Source: Dirofilaria immitis (Eukaryota > Nematoda > Chromadorea > Rhabditida > Onchocercidae). Taken from it: DNA of 64,000 nucleotides. The stretch lies in assembly GCA_024305405.1 (NCBI GenBank), contig JAKNDB010000104.1:558001-622000 (forward strand), in the 5' to 3' direction. Shown one piece after another: positions 15,101 through 26,744 of this stretch. Below the pieces are notes generated by a model that was not told where the DNA came from, did no database searches, and saw nothing but the letters and a program-made list of their open reading frames with translations. Position 1 is the stretch's first letter; every line of letters begins with the position of its first letter. Both the position numbers and the translations under genes were made by a program.

Positions 15101-15764
15101 AACTAAATGATCAAAAGCTATCATCTCAAAAGCAATCAAATAATGCAAGTGGAACGCAAGGTCCAAGCGGACCAGTTTCGGATCTTTTCAATGCTCATAA
15201 TTTCGATGTCGATATCGACATCGCCATACCAGGTAAATAGTATATTTTTTTCAACAACTACTTAATCAAACAAAGAATTAAAGCATGGATTGAATGAATC
15301 AAAGTTTTCTTGTACTCTGCACTTTTTAGTATTATTTTCAAATGCATCATTCACATTGCAATTTAGCATTGATTTTTGAATTAGGTAACTGAAATATTGA
15401 GCAGGTAAAAAGAAATTGCAAATTATCTTTAGATTCTCGCGAGATTTTAATACCAGTGTTATTGATTATTTTACAATTGGTTAACAGTGAGTGAGGCAGA
15501 TGTCTTGCATTATCTAAATTTCCTCATAGTCAAGAGACAAATATAATTTCGATTGACAGAATTAGAATTTATTTGGCTTCCTTCTTTTTTTAACAATCAT
15601 ATGTTTCAGCTGCAATGACACTATCTTCCAGTACTCCATCACTCAGTTCAATGGATGTCAGTTCAAGACACCCTGGACTAAGTAATAATCGATCAACAAT
15701 GAATAGAGGATCATCTAGACCACTAAGTCTTGAAGATTATAAACGTCGTAAAAATCTTTTGTAA
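181..15764 (+). CDS. RTF1: RNA polymerase-associated protein RTF1, Paf1 complex (5' end outside window)
   Basis: RTF1 is the Paf1-complex subunit that binds Spt5 through its Plus3 domain and promotes co-transcriptional H2B ubiquitination. Exons read as 181-363, 765-860, about 1076-1175, 13763-13849, 14040-14189, 14465-14540, 15068-15232 and 15610-15764. Exon 1 carries the Plus3 core ([12 protein letters not shown], then [12 protein letters not shown] and [11 protein letters not shown]). Later exons give [12 protein letters not shown], a coiled coil ([18 protein letters not shown]), then SWINQRNR and [12 protein letters not shown], and the family C-terminus [13 protein letters not shown] before TAA. 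The order and motifs match animal RTF1 throughout. Phases close at every junction except exon 2/3, where one extra T in the run at 1077-1079 would restore phase 0. The N-terminal part lies upstream of base 1. The third intron (1176-13762) is unusually long for a nematode and holds an antisense gene. Confidence 0.93.
2307..3717 (-). CDS. MARVEL-like four-helix membrane protein, nested in RTF1 intron
   Basis: Four exons on the minus strand (3619-3717, 3193-3375, 2713-2826, 2307-2489), all phase 0 with GT-AG ends, encode about 192 residues. The ATG at 3717 gives [11 protein letters not shown], then [11 protein letters not shown] running into helix 1 ([14 protein letters not shown]). Helix 2 is [20 protein letters not shown], helix 3 is [20 protein letters not shown], and helix 4 is [19 protein letters not shown] charged cytoplasmic tail ends at TGA 2307. 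The layout of short N-terminus, four helices and hydrophilic tail, with PGVLKIAE at helix 1, fits the MARVEL/CMTM-like superfamily of vesicle-trafficking and junction proteins. I do not recognise a specific orthologue. The whole gene lies inside RTF1 intron 3 on the opposite strand. The exon structure is clean with no frame breaks, so the gene call is firmer than the family name. Confidence 0.72.
4087..4332 (-). CDS. possible 3' coding exon, Pro-rich tail, unknown
   Basis: This is an 81-codon open frame on the minus strand, ending in TGA at 4087. A plausible acceptor (ending ...CGTAG) lies just upstream of the ATG at 4332. The translation is hydrophilic and acidic at first ([20 protein letters not shown]), then Gly/Pro-rich with a PPSY motif of the WW-domain ligand type. 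It lies about 370 bp upstream of the MARVEL-like gene on the same strand. It could therefore be the last exon of an unseen gene, an alternative 5' exon of that gene, or a chance open frame. No homologue is recognised, and no partner exon was found with confidence between 4400 and 5900. Confidence 0.22.
   Translation of the reverse strand: MWHSYHTKDLNDFIDKYLKMLKAEDLEQQHPEEKNSAAIVDATTVGNVTNVPNQDHGGRQSPPSYATPAPSRFYYFPKKKS
4843..4921. repeat. perfect 36-bp tandem repeat, two copies, period 43
   Basis: Copy 1 (4843-4878) and copy 2 (4886-4921) are identical over 36 bases beginning TTGTAGATTTAATAAT, with a 7-base spacer. This is a recent local duplication within the RTF1 intron. Confidence 0.85.
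6481..6518. repeat. 12-bp perfect inverted repeat, 14-nt loop
   Basis: Arms AACTTTTTCTAA (6481-6492) and TTAGAAAAAGTT (6507-6518) pair perfectly around a 14-base loop. The repeat lies inside the RTF1 long intron. Confidence 0.75.
11581..11611. repeat. 14-bp perfect hairpin, 3-nt loop
   Basis: GCATGAGAATGATG (11581-11594) is followed by AAC and then its exact reverse complement (11598-11611). The stem is less AT-rich than its surroundings. It lies in the RTF1 intron, with no flanking evidence for a mature small RNA. Confidence 0.85.
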
Positions 15765-17688
15765 ATGCTTAGGATAAATATATTCTTTTGTTTTAATTTG
15801 AATTGCATTAGGCATCGGTTCAAAATCTGTCATGTTCGTGTAAAGCTAAAATGATAAAGTCCTTTTATCAGTTTAAAATCTCGTGCTGCATATTTACACG
15901 AACTATCTATCATTTTAAATTACTTTAAAACAATTTAAGGAATATAAATGAAATTCGCATCTCTCCTCAGTAAATCAACTTTCGCCACTTTATTTTGGTA
16001 TCTCTTAATCGTTATACTTGATTGGAAATTTATGCTTTTTGTATTTGTAGTTCGAAAAATTAACAATATTAGAGATCCACCTCAAGAATAATATATAAAG
16101 ATCACAATAGGCTTGAAATACTTAATATCATAATCCCAGAAGTTGTGCTTAATATTAGCTTACTAAAAATCAAGTTGAAATATGAATAAGAATACTTGTG
16201 AGAAATGTTGAATGCTATGATTTAAAAAAAAGCATGAGGAAACTATAAATCTTTTCAGATCTGAAAAGATAAAATAAATTCGGCAATATAATAGTCATTT
16301 TTTTCCATTCTTAATCAAATTTTGTTTTTTTTCTACTTTTTAAATAGATGGTTTGGATGGTTATCTTTTATATTTACTTTAATTTTATTCTTATCTTTTG
16401 CTTCATGAGAGGAAATGACAATTGTTTTGACCCAAAATTTATTAACTTTGCATTTGTCCTTAGATAAAATAGAATTTCCATCTCTCGATAGTATTACTGA
16501 ATGTTATATTGCTTACTGTTATACAATTTTCTGGATCTGTATGTTTTGTTACATTTTGTTTATGTATATATTTTTTTACCTATTGAATTTAGTACTTTTC
16601 CTATTTGGATGTTAGTTGTATTGATGACAATATTGATAAGAAGATGGTCACTTTGTTAATACTAACAAATAAGGAATTTGCTGTGCAAGTTTATTTTTAA
16701 CAGAGAATATATTTATTAGCGAAGCGGGGTGTCATTTTCTTCATTCTTTCGTTTCTTCATCTATTCAACTATCTTTTATTTTAGTGTTTAAATAAATCAG
16801 ATTTCTTTTTGTTAAAAATATCTTTGTCAAGAATTAAGAGAGTAAGAACCAATATATATAGTTGTTAGAAATTTGCATAAATATGAATAAATCATAACGC
16901 TTTTTCTTCCATGTGTACCAGTATATGACGACTAACATATAGCGTGTTTTTTACGTATATGATGCCGTAAATGATGCTTTGTTAAAGAGGAAAAAATAGA
17001 GAACGGGGAAGGTGCGCAAAGTCTTTTAAGTTAAAATAGGCAGTGATTAATTTATCATAAAAGTCGAATAATTATTATATATATGTATATAATCAGGAAT
17101 CATATTTAGGATTCATCTCAGTGAAAATATGCGTTCTGCTCAAATTCTACCTTGCATATTGGTTAGGCGATTTCTGCCTCCGGCGATAGTTTTCAATGTT
17201 GCATGAGTAAATTTTACGGGCCACAGGATCACATCTCCCGCGATCTTCAAATTTGAATGTTAGAGCTCAAAAGGTTTGAATTCAATCGTTATAAAGTGGC
17301 GGGGTGTGTCGTGATGCGCTTGAAGTTTTCGTGGTACTCAGTGGTGCGAAATTTTCTCAAGTGAACAATTTGTCGTCGAAACCTCCCATTTTATTATTGT
17401 AATTTCACGTATATCTCTAGGTTTGCAGATTTTACGTTTAAAGTTTCTCCATGCAATCATGTGTATTTTCATTAATTTTAATTGTGTTACATGAATTTGT
17501 TTTGAATCAAACAAAAATCGGATAGTATTAGAATTGAATGGCTTTGAGATGGTGACATATATGGCACAAATAAGATATGATTTTTTCTTTGGTTTACGTA
17601 AACAAGCAAGTTTGTCGTCTTATAAAAGCATTACAAGTTTATATTTTAGAATTATACATAAAATCAGTCGAAAGGGCACTACTATTTT
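15765..17688. other. RTF1 3' flank and HP1 upstream region
   Basis: No gene is recognised. The stretch holds a 22-bp palindrome at 16249-16270. A somewhat less AT-rich block at about 17150-17350 lies just upstream of the HP1-type gene and could contain its promoter; that is inferred only from position and composition. Confidence 0.4.
16249..16270. repeat. 22-bp perfect palindrome downstream of RTF1
   Basis: ATCTTTTCAGA is followed directly by its reverse complement. It lies 485 bases after the RTF1 stop codon. It could be a 3'-UTR or termination element, or chance; nothing else supports a role. Confidence 0.7.
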
Positions 17689-18955
17689 ATGGCAGACAAC
17701 TCTTGGTATCGAGTTGAGCGAATTCTCTCCGAGAAATATGAAAAAGAGGTGCTCGGTTGGAAAAACTCTACAAAATTTTATGGGCGTAAGAAATTTTTTT
17801 AGCTTATCGGTACTTTGAAATTTGAAGAAATGAATTGTTTTATTCCTGACAAGTATTTCGTTTTTATAAGATTAAAACTATCTTTGATTGCTAGCAATAC
17901 TGGTTATTTTGACTATTTGTGCTAGATATCTAAAAAATAATCCTTTCTTTCATTTTGTGACGATAGCTCCATGAAGCCGACATAGTTTTCAAAGCCTTAA
18001 AAAGTATTAACAAAGGTTTGGATTACGATGTATTTATAGTTTTTTTAATTCTTACCTGTTTGACTATATAACCCAATAACATAAACAAAGATTTTCTGCA
18101 GGCCTACATGGGAACCGGCAAAACGAATCAATGCACAAGTTCCTTTAGTTGTGGAAGCGTATGAAAAAGAAAAGCAGAAAGCTGCTTCAAATGGCGAACC
18201 GACTGGAACAAGTGCTGAATCTCTTGAAGCAACTGCTAAATGTAATGCAGAAAGTCCAAAACGAACTCGTCATTCTGTGACTCTTCCAGCGGTATGTTTG
18301 ATAGAGAGATATAAAGAGGTTGTTATGAAAAATAGTTTCAGTAAATTTTTTCGTTATACTGATGATCGGTTTTGTATTTCTTGAGGTTCCATTAGCTCAG
18401 TTGCGTAACAGTGCAGTCTTACATTTCTGTTATCGTTAAGTAATGTTTCACTGATGAAAAATTTTGTATCAACTGAAGCAGAAATTTTCAGCGTATTGAT
18501 TGATATAATAACAATGTCTTTCTTGCAGAGAAAGATCAAGGTTGTCGGTGTAGTTCGCGATAATGGGCGGAACGTCGAAAATTCGACATTATTAGTTGAG
18601 AAGTAAATATTCTTTCATGACAGTTGCACTTGCTGATGTTCTAAATTATACTTATTACAGTTATGAGTTTCTTTAACTTCGTGGAGTTTAATTATTGTGA
18701 CTATGTAATCTTAGCTGTGCCTGAATATAATAATACATGAGCTAATTTAAGGGGACGTGCATTTATATTAAATAAATTCTTTCAGTTTAGCGCTAATTGA
18801 TTTTAGTAATTCTTCACTGTAAATAATAACTTTTATTTTTTTATAGCGAGTCTAGTGGTGAACAGTGGTGTATGCAGTATGAAGACATTAAAAGAGAATA
18901 TTCAATTGAATTGATCGAATTTTTTGAAGGATGCATCTCTGGTTTTACAAAGTGA
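17689..18955 (+). CDS. HP1-type chromodomain and chromoshadow protein
   Basis: HP1 proteins bind methylated H3K9 through a chromodomain and dimerise through a chromoshadow domain. Exons are 17689-17785, probably 17986-18003, then 18102-18291, 18529-18602 and 18847-18955. Exon 1 starts MADNSWYRVERILSEK, where WYRVERIL matches the chromodomain first strand. Exon 18102 continues PTWEPAKRI and VVEAYEKEKQK, the end of the chromodomain and its helix. A hydrophilic hinge rich in A/S/E/K follows. The last two exons (IKVVGVVRD to QYEDIKREYSIELIEFFEG) resemble a chromoshadow domain, ending at TGA 18953-18955. Read literally, exon 1 and exon 18102 do not join in phase. One extra A in the run 17761-17765 plus an 18-bp microexon at 17986-18003 gives a frame reading LYKILW...PTWEP with canonical spacing. 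It is orthologous in type to C. elegans hpl genes; which one is not decided. Confidence 0.82.
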
Positions 18956-21284
18956 TCTCTAATTACTGTACTAGTACTTCACCAAAAAGATATTAATGTC
19001 AGTTATCTTTTTTAATTGATCGAGAATATGTGATTCTTCGTAGTTAAGCACTCAATCACAACAAAAAGCAAAAACAAGATTGTTATGATTACTGTTTTAG
19101 TCGGTGAATGTATATTTGTATTATAAATGAATAATTTGAAAGTTAAAATTTGATATTCATTTTGATTTATAGTATTTTTATATTTACTGTTTATCTATTT
19201 ATTTGCTATTGTATATAATGATTTATTCTGTTATGATTTGTTTATATCACTCCTGTGAATGAAGGCGACTGTCAATTTTTTTGTATTTCGTTGAAAACAA
19301 AAGCTACGCCGTAATTATTTTCAAGAATTTTTCGAAATAGAAGAATAGTGAAGTTACATTTACAAATCTTACGGAAGCAGCATGTATTTGTATGGAAAGC
19401 AGCGGTAATGCTCATATGATAAAAGCCTATGAAGCTCGTCTTGATTCAGATTATGGTGTTTTTTGAATGTATTTCAGTTTTAATCTTGTAAAATGGTTGT
19501 AGTAGGGTGACGTTAATAAGCGGTTGAATCCGTGGAAATGGAGCAATTTTAGGAGATCATGCGATTGAATGCTGTTCAGGGGAACGAGAAGTTTCTAAAT
19601 AGAACTCTGAAAATACTACGTTGGCATATGTCATTAAGCAGATTTATTCATGTATGAGTGTCTACTATGCGTTATATATATTTTTCCTTTTCCAATAAAA
19701 AAACTAATTTTTCGGGGCTGAGATTCCATGGCTGAGATTCCATAACTTTTTGCTGTTTGGCGTATTCTATTTTAGAATCTCTACTTTATTTAGCTCTAAG
19801 AATTAAAAAAAAAAAGAAAATCATTTTTGCCATTTTTATTACTTATTATTTTAAAAATCAAAATGATGTTTAATTTTGACGTTACGGCAACATCTGAGAA
19901 ATAGACTTTGTTCTAAAAGTTACGCTATCCCTTATTCAGGTAAGATCCGGAAAAATTAAAACAAATGAGTTGTGAGATAAAGTAGAATATAGGGAATGTG
20001 GGACTTCAAAAGAAAGTATTTAGTCCCTCCATCTTGTTCTATCGTTCATTTTTGCGTGAAAGCATCTTCAAGAAAGAAATAACAAAGCAGTGGAGGCAAC
20101 GAAACAGCTTAATCAATTTAATACAAAATTAAGAATAATAATATTCAGATATAATCAATAGAAAGCATGCAAAGTCTGTTTTTGCAAAGTATGATGTTTG
20201 TTTAAATTATTTATTTTTAATTCCAGAAAACTTTCAAAAAGCTTTTCGATTCATTACAAGAAGTTAAATCAAAATCCTAAAATATCATTTGATTTTGCTG
20301 TTCCATATAGTAAGTTTTTCAATTTTTTCAATCCACTAATCGTTTCATAATAAATATATATTTTAACGCGTTCATATTAAAGAAAAAGAAAAATCTATAT
20401 ACATATTACGCAAGTGCACAGAGCGATTTTAATAGACGGAGATTTACATCTCTTTTCAATTTGTTTTCTTAAAAAGCGGTTGTTTCTAATTCAAATGTTC
20501 CTCATTAACTAATTTAAAAATCAGGGTCAAACGATTCTCCTGAAACTTATACTATCACATATATTTCTGTTTTCCGAATAAAATGGCTTTTAGATATCAT
20601 TTCTAATGAATTATTTACTATTTGTTCCAATCATTTAACATTTCAGTATTAGCCTAATTGATAGAAATAAATAAATATAGTACTTCCTTAAATGAAAAAC
20701 AACACATACGATAAAAATATGAAATATTTTAACAAAATTTCATGATAATATTTAATGAATTAATGTTAGTTAGATTTCTTTATAGAGCAGTTGGTAGTAG
20801 CAATAATGAAATGTATACGGTATTTAAAGCTCTGATAAAATATTAATGTCATTTATTTCCATCAGCGGATGAATAAGCTCAGTGATTTGATTTGTTTTCT
20901 AATCATCTGGTTGAAGAATATCCAGGAATGGATTCTTCCGTGGTAATGTTACTTTTGTTTTTGTTACTGACATCGATAATACACTCATATCCACTGAAAA
21001 ATAAAGATATTTTCTTTTTAACCATTTTTGTCCTTTTTCCTTACTTTTAATCCTATCTACGATCATTAGAATTCTCGAATTATTGAAAAATTTAATCGAA
21101 ACTTTAATTTAATTTAATATAATTTTCTTCAAAGACTGATGAAATCTTTTACAATATTTATAAAATAAAATATAGTAGTAGCACTAGCTAAATTCAAAAT
21201 TTTTCAGGATTAAGCCAGGTCATAGAAAGTTATAATAATATTTCCCTTTTCCATTTATTATAAATCATAAATTATAAGTTAAAA
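18956..21284. other. intergenic region between convergent HP1-type and SMOC-like genes
   Basis: No coding exon, RNA gene or mobile element was recognised. The flanking genes converge here, so both 3' untranslated regions should lie within it. Confidence 0.45.
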
Positions 21285-23990
21285 CTAACCATAAATTGTA
21301 CAATTTAGCCATTCATCTAATCTAATTTGCTTATTTCCGTCTCGATCACAAAAGCGCAGAAAATTTCGCCCACATTTTCGAACTTTATTCAACAAACGTA
21401 GTTCATTTCGATATGGTTTCCATTCTTTCCGTTCTAATCGCTAAAACTTTAATTTCTCTGTTTTGCTCTCAAATTCAATCCTTAAAAGAGAATTTGTGAT
21501 GAGGGGTTTAAAGCAATAATTATCCCACGATGATAAGAGATAACAAGATGATAAGAGGACTTATTCTCTCGCTCTCTCTCTAATCTTCCTCCTCTCTTTA
21601 TAAGGCAGACAATCAATAGATATGATGACCTAATATCTATATCGAATTTAGCTATCTGTTGTCTATATGCCTTATTATCAGTGGTTGATAATAAACAGGC
21701 AAACCGAATTGTTGTTGACATCAAGTTGCTCGAATTTCCACCGAACAGCTTTATCTTTGCTAATGATAGCATCATCGTTTGCCTCATCACCCAATGCCAA
21801 AATCCATTCACTAATTAATGAAGAAAATAATCGTTGATAAAATTTGGCTTTTTCTTACCCGAACAACCTACAATTTAGATCTGAATTATCATAATGTTTT
21901 TAATAATAATAATCCATACATTTCCCTATCTGCATTATTTCAATTCAGATGGATCTAGTAATCAGAATGATCAAGCAAAGTTAATTTTAAATAATTCAGT
22001 TGTTTAAAGTTGAATTTTTCAAAAGTTTAATCCATCTTTAATTTGTCGCCTAGAATCATCATTAATCTATTTTTGATTTGTTGCTTAGAATTACCATCAA
22101 TCTACCTTTAATTTGTCGTCGAGAATCATCATCGCGTTGAAATCTTCGATCGCAATTCGGTTTAGCATTATATTTGGATGTACCGGATAATGGAATGCCC
22201 GTTTCCGGGTTTACACACCAACAAATATGCGACAGACGATGGCACTGAATTCGATCAAATAATCTGTAAATGAGTAAAAGTTGGCGGGGAAGAATGACGA
22301 AAAGAAAGGATTGAATTCCTGTCGTATTTTTCGATATCATGATAATCATATTGAAAAAAATCAATCAGTAATATCTCTTTTAAATATCTGAGATTTCGAC
22401 AGTGAAACAAATGAAATTATTTTGGTTTGAAACTTTCAGAAAAAAAATCGTATTCGACTTTCAACAGTAGCCAAAATCTCTATGCTATACCTATTGTCCA
22501 ATCTCATGATACATTTCTACGTAATAACGTCATGTACTTCATTTATCTCGTGTGACAAATGACTCATGTAAGATTTCAGTTGACATTTATGTTATATAAC
22601 ATTGCCATAATATAAATACTTACATGTCACTGTCACCAGAACAAGTCGGTATATAGTTTCCACTTTCCGGATTATTTTCTAACTTCCGCATTGCTCGTTC
22701 TCGTTGCGTACGACAATCTGTTTTACCTATATTTATTCTATTTTTACTACGATTGGACAAATAATCTCATAACATAGTGATATTTGTAACAATGAAAAAA
22801 ATCGATTCGCCGAAAGTCGCTAGATTTATCGCCGATGCTATTTGAAAAAAAAATTATATGTAATGTCGCATAGAGAAATAATTTGCTTTTATTTGAAAAA
22901 ATTTTAAATTAATAGTCCACAAATTTCCGGATATTACATGTAAAAGTTTCTGGGCTTTAAAAACGGAGATAATAACTCGTAGAAATTCAATTAGCTGTGT
23001 CCTATTAAAACAATCAGTGTTATAAATTAGGTTCTTAGAAGCTTTTTAAGTCATATAGCTGAATTGTTGAATGAAGCAAATAAATTACTACAAAAAACGG
23101 CCTACCAAAAGTATCGTCTTTTGCGTCATTACGTTCCTCCTCATCCCTCTCACGTTTTAATTCGGTTTCGTTTTTTCGTCTACTATCAACAATTGGCATA
23201 CCGATGACATTTCCTGCATTTACGATACCTAAATTAATAAAAAAATGATTCTGATATTTCCTTACTTATCATTCGATTAATTATTAGAATGTGATTAGCT
23301 AAAATTAATTTATTAATTGTTTGCCATAAAACAAAAGACAAAAAAGCTTGTTAATTTCTTTTGATGAAAATCAGATTAATGTATCAAATAAATAGCATTT
23401 TAATTTAAGTTCCACCTAAAATAATTTCCTATCCAATTAGTAAAATACATATTGTTCAGCAAAGGGTATTATTTAACAATCATTGATAGCTTTAAACTTT
23501 ATATATATTTTTAAGGATCTTTATCAAAAGATATAAGATTAAAAAATTCTATTAATCATAAATATGACTCTATTACCGATGATAAAAGTAGGTTGAATAA
23601 AATAATAATAATATGATATATGTTTCAATCTTTTCAGTTATCAAAGTGATAATTTGCTATCTCTTTCCTGCCTCTTTCTTTTTTCTGTCAAAAATTGAAA
23701 TTATAAAATAAATGAGAATTAAATTTAATATGAAATAACTGAAAAAAATAGTTCAATTTTTAAAAACAAATTCTTTCATATCAAAATAATTTGAAAAGAA
23801 ATATAATAGTGGAAATAAATAAAAGGAAGGAATGATTAAAAGAACCGCCGAATAATCCATTTTGTTTCTTTGAATTATCGTGATTGATCGAATGATAACG
23901 AGCATTATTGAAATTCAATAAATGGATAAGCAGTACCACTGTTATCCTCCAATCATTATTTCTCAAATAATAATAATAATAATGCTTCAT
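21285..23990 (-). CDS. smoc-1: secreted thyroglobulin-1 / SPARC-EC calcium-binding protein, SMOC-1-like (short form)
   Basis: Six minus-strand exons (23846-23990, 23106-23228, 22624-22717, 22106-22263, 21705-21867, 21285-21440) give about 279 residues. The ATG at 23990 starts a hydrophobic signal-like N-terminus (ITVVLLIHLLNF). An acidic/basic linker follows, then a thyroglobulin type-1 domain (CRTQRERAMRKLE, then IQCHRLSHICWCVNPETG and PNCD). The EC domain has CSGKKK, two EF-hand regions (KAVRWKFEQLDVNNN and CDRDGNKQIRLDEW) and conserved Cys pairs, ending at TAG 21285. The order signal-TY-EC and the length fit C. elegans SMOC-1, an extracellular modulator of BMP signalling. Exon 21705-21867 needs one extra T in the plus-strand run 21849-21853 to link CSGKKK with the EF-hand frame; with it, all phases close and the total length is a multiple of three. 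A longer SMOC relative lies directly upstream on the same strand. Confidence 0.85.
22036..22140. repeat. three 35-bp tandem copies across an exon-intron boundary
   Basis: Units 22036-22070, 22071-22105 and 22106-22140 are diverged copies sharing AATTTGT and TAGAATC/GAGAATC cores and an ATCTA end. The third unit is the coding end of a SMOC-like exon, and the other two lie in the following intron. The splice donor used sits at the unit 2/unit 3 border (22101-22105 on the minus strand). Confidence 0.75.
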
Positions 23991-25963
23991 GGTTTAAGTA
24001 GTACCAATAAAGTAGCAATAATAATAAGAATAGAAACAGCAACCAGTGGTCATAATATTTGGATATTCTGGTTCAACAATATTGCGCCTTCAGATGACGA
24101 TGATAAGACGACTTTACGTCTATGAATACATGTTATTCATATGAATCACATTCGGAATGAATGTTTACAAATAAATGAGTGAATTTTGAAGATGTGCGTC
24201 AACGTGAAAATAAGACGACATCTATTCGAGGAATAAATAAAATCATGGATATGTTACTGAACAAAAAAAATTTTTTGACAAAGAGAATAATTGATTATTT
24301 AGGAATAGAACTCTACAACGAATGATAAATAGTCTGTTAATAGATCGAAGAAAAGAGATAATACGCGAAGAAGCTGATAAATGGGATACTGATCAAATAG
24401 AATTGATAAGAGAGGAGATGCGTAGATTCTTTATGTAGAAATTATTCGGATAAATAATGAAATAAACGGGTAAGAAGATAATAAGTGATTTGGTAAAAGT
24501 AGGAAAAAATTTCAATTAAATATCGATATTGATATTCCAAAAGTTTTTCGTTAGCATCTAGTCATAATAGAAAAAAAAAGGAATTCTAACATTATCTTTA
24601 ATACTTGAACCAAATGATCGGGATAGATTTTTTAAAAAGAGAAAAATTAGATAAAATCAATAATCGAATATTGGCTAGACATAAAAAAAGACAAGAATAT
24701 AAATTGAAAACATATGCGAACTAATTAGGTTCATTTTACCGAAAAATTCTTAGAAAAATAGGAAGATTGTGGAAAATTAGATGGAAGAGGATCACCGATA
24801 ATTTCAACAACGTTTAGTTGAAATCAAATGTAATAATTTAATAATTTATTTAAATTCAAATCTACTTCAGTTCTAATTTGTATTGCAAATATATTTTATA
24901 CTGCATTTCATTATTTCAATTCCTATATTTAAAATAAGTATTGCAGATTAAGTTGTTGAGAGCATATGGAATTGTTAGGTTCAAAGGTTAAACTTTACAT
25001 TTTTTGATTTAAAGTTGTATGTCTTGAGGTACAGTGGAAGGAATGAATAATCAAAACAAACAAGAATATCATTAGAACTAGTCATATTAAAAAAATTTAG
25101 CTAACAGTTTGACATGAACTTTATTCAGCAATGAAAGACATAGGCTCTAGTTCTAGTATGACTTAGCCACATATCAAACTGGACAGTATTTCAAATTTTC
25201 TCTTCTTCTTAGCTTAATTTATTAAAAATAAAATGATAAATGAATTATCTGCCAGTAAAATAATACTTTAATTCGCAATAGTTCGAAATGATAACAAGTA
25301 ATTCGGGTTACAAGTAATAGGTTAATTTTTAAAAGTTAATATCTGAGAAAGAAACCAACCTTATCACATCCTTTACGAATCGCATTTCAAACTGATATGG
25401 AACAATCGATTCAGAAAGGATAAGTGATGATTGATGTGAATTAGCGATGACTAATAATTATCATAACAATGATAAGCATAATTTATAAAGATAGTGATAG
25501 AGCGATACGTATTATAATGAGATAATGATAGTATGATATTAAAAGTGATATAAAAATAGCTATAAAAATGATACCATATTATTTGTATTGAAATTAGAAA
25601 AAAAGACTTTCTATGATAAATTTAGTCAGATAAATTTAGAATAATTATTTGCCTAATGAGATCAAAGGTCAAGAGAAGTTATCATTTAAAAAAATTCAAA
25701 TAAAATCGACCAAAATATACATATATCCACACTTGTGGTCATGGAGAATTTACAACAATTAAATGAGTTCATTTTTAAGAATAAGAAAAATGTAGCGATG
25801 TGACATGATCGTTCATGTGGTGATAAGAATATGATAGGAATCTGTCCGGTCTTTCCACATCACTAACTTACAATATAAACTTCTGATGATGGTAAATATA
25901 TCGCTATCATATAAATAAAAGTTCAATGATATATGATCGTGATAGGTTTGGTGTATTTCTCTA

Positions 25964-26014
25964 AGAGAGAAAGAGAGAGAGAGGTAAAGAGAGAGAGAGA
26001 GGGAGGAAGAGAGA
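25964..26014. repeat. (GA)n microsatellite
   Basis: An imperfect GA run of about 50 bases with occasional A, G and GGTA interruptions. Confidence 0.9.
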
Positions 26015-26454
26015 CATAGGAAATTGGAGGAAGAATTGACAATATATAGGGACAAATTGGCATGAAGAAGGAGTAAGAAGGATTGACAGATTAAAGTTCG
26101 ATAAGGATCAAACGATTTTACCATCGCTCCTCATTTCACTTTATTTTTCAAATAAAAAGAAGAAAAAATTGTGACTGTATGATTCAATGAATTATAAGCA
26201 TAAGAATCATTTTGATATGAGTAAAATGAGTTATTCTCGATTCTCGAGTGAATTACTTTAATTTAGGAAGCGTCAAAATCTCGATTGGATGTTTAGATTA
26301 AAAATTATCGTGGTATTTTCGATTTATTGATAAAATTGATGCAATTCATTCAATTATTTAAAATTATTAAAACACATGAAAAAGCATGAGTAAGCAAAAG
26401 CAATTATAAACCAAATTTTTTTGCTTCTGCAATCCCTTTCATTTAACAACAAAA

Positions 26455-26488
26455 AAAACTTATTAGAAAACTTATTCTAATAAGTTTT
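26455..26488. repeat. 12-bp inverted repeat, 10-nt loop
   Basis: AAAACTTATTAG and CTAATAAGTTTT pair perfectly. The loop repeats AAAACTTATT, so two alternative foldings exist. It lies about 250 bases beyond the stop of the longer SMOC gene, within its likely 3' flank. Confidence 0.7.
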
Positions 26489-26744
26489 CAGCTATGCTAA
26501 TAAAAGGTCAAAAGTCATAACACAAAATTTCCTTTGTTAAAATTTAATGAAAGTTATGAAGCTGTATAAAAAATGAATAAATTTAATATCAGAATCTTCT
26601 ATGTACTATTCTAATGCATAGAAGAAAAAGACTATGCCATTTCAATGGTATAATCGAAATTATGACCCTTGAATTTGACCTTTTAAATGATAATGAAAAA
26701 GAATGATTCATATAATAATTATCTTTTTTCATTTGTTTTTAGAA

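Larger units (their letters stand above)
23991..26744. other. intergenic region between the two SMOC genes, with GA microsatellite
   Basis: No exon was recognised. A GA/GAA-rich microsatellite occupies about 25964-26014. A 12-bp inverted repeat lies at 26455-26488. The region must include the upstream control of the short SMOC gene and the 3' end of the longer one. Confidence 0.5.

Noticed and set aside
18005..18029. Alternative 25-bp microexon for the HP1 gene
   Set aside because: It would close the phase without adding a base but has a poor acceptor and gives W-to-TWEP spacing too short for a chromodomain. The 17986-18003 option fits better.
18393..18403. TAGCTCAGTTG, a perfect match to a tRNA A box
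   Set aside because: No B box (GGTTCGANTCC-like) follows at tRNA distance and no cloverleaf can be drawn. It lies in an intron of the HP1-type gene and is probably chance or a tRNA relic.
25813..26124. Minus-strand frame with Ser/Leu repeats
   Set aside because: Produced by the GA microsatellite; low complexity only.
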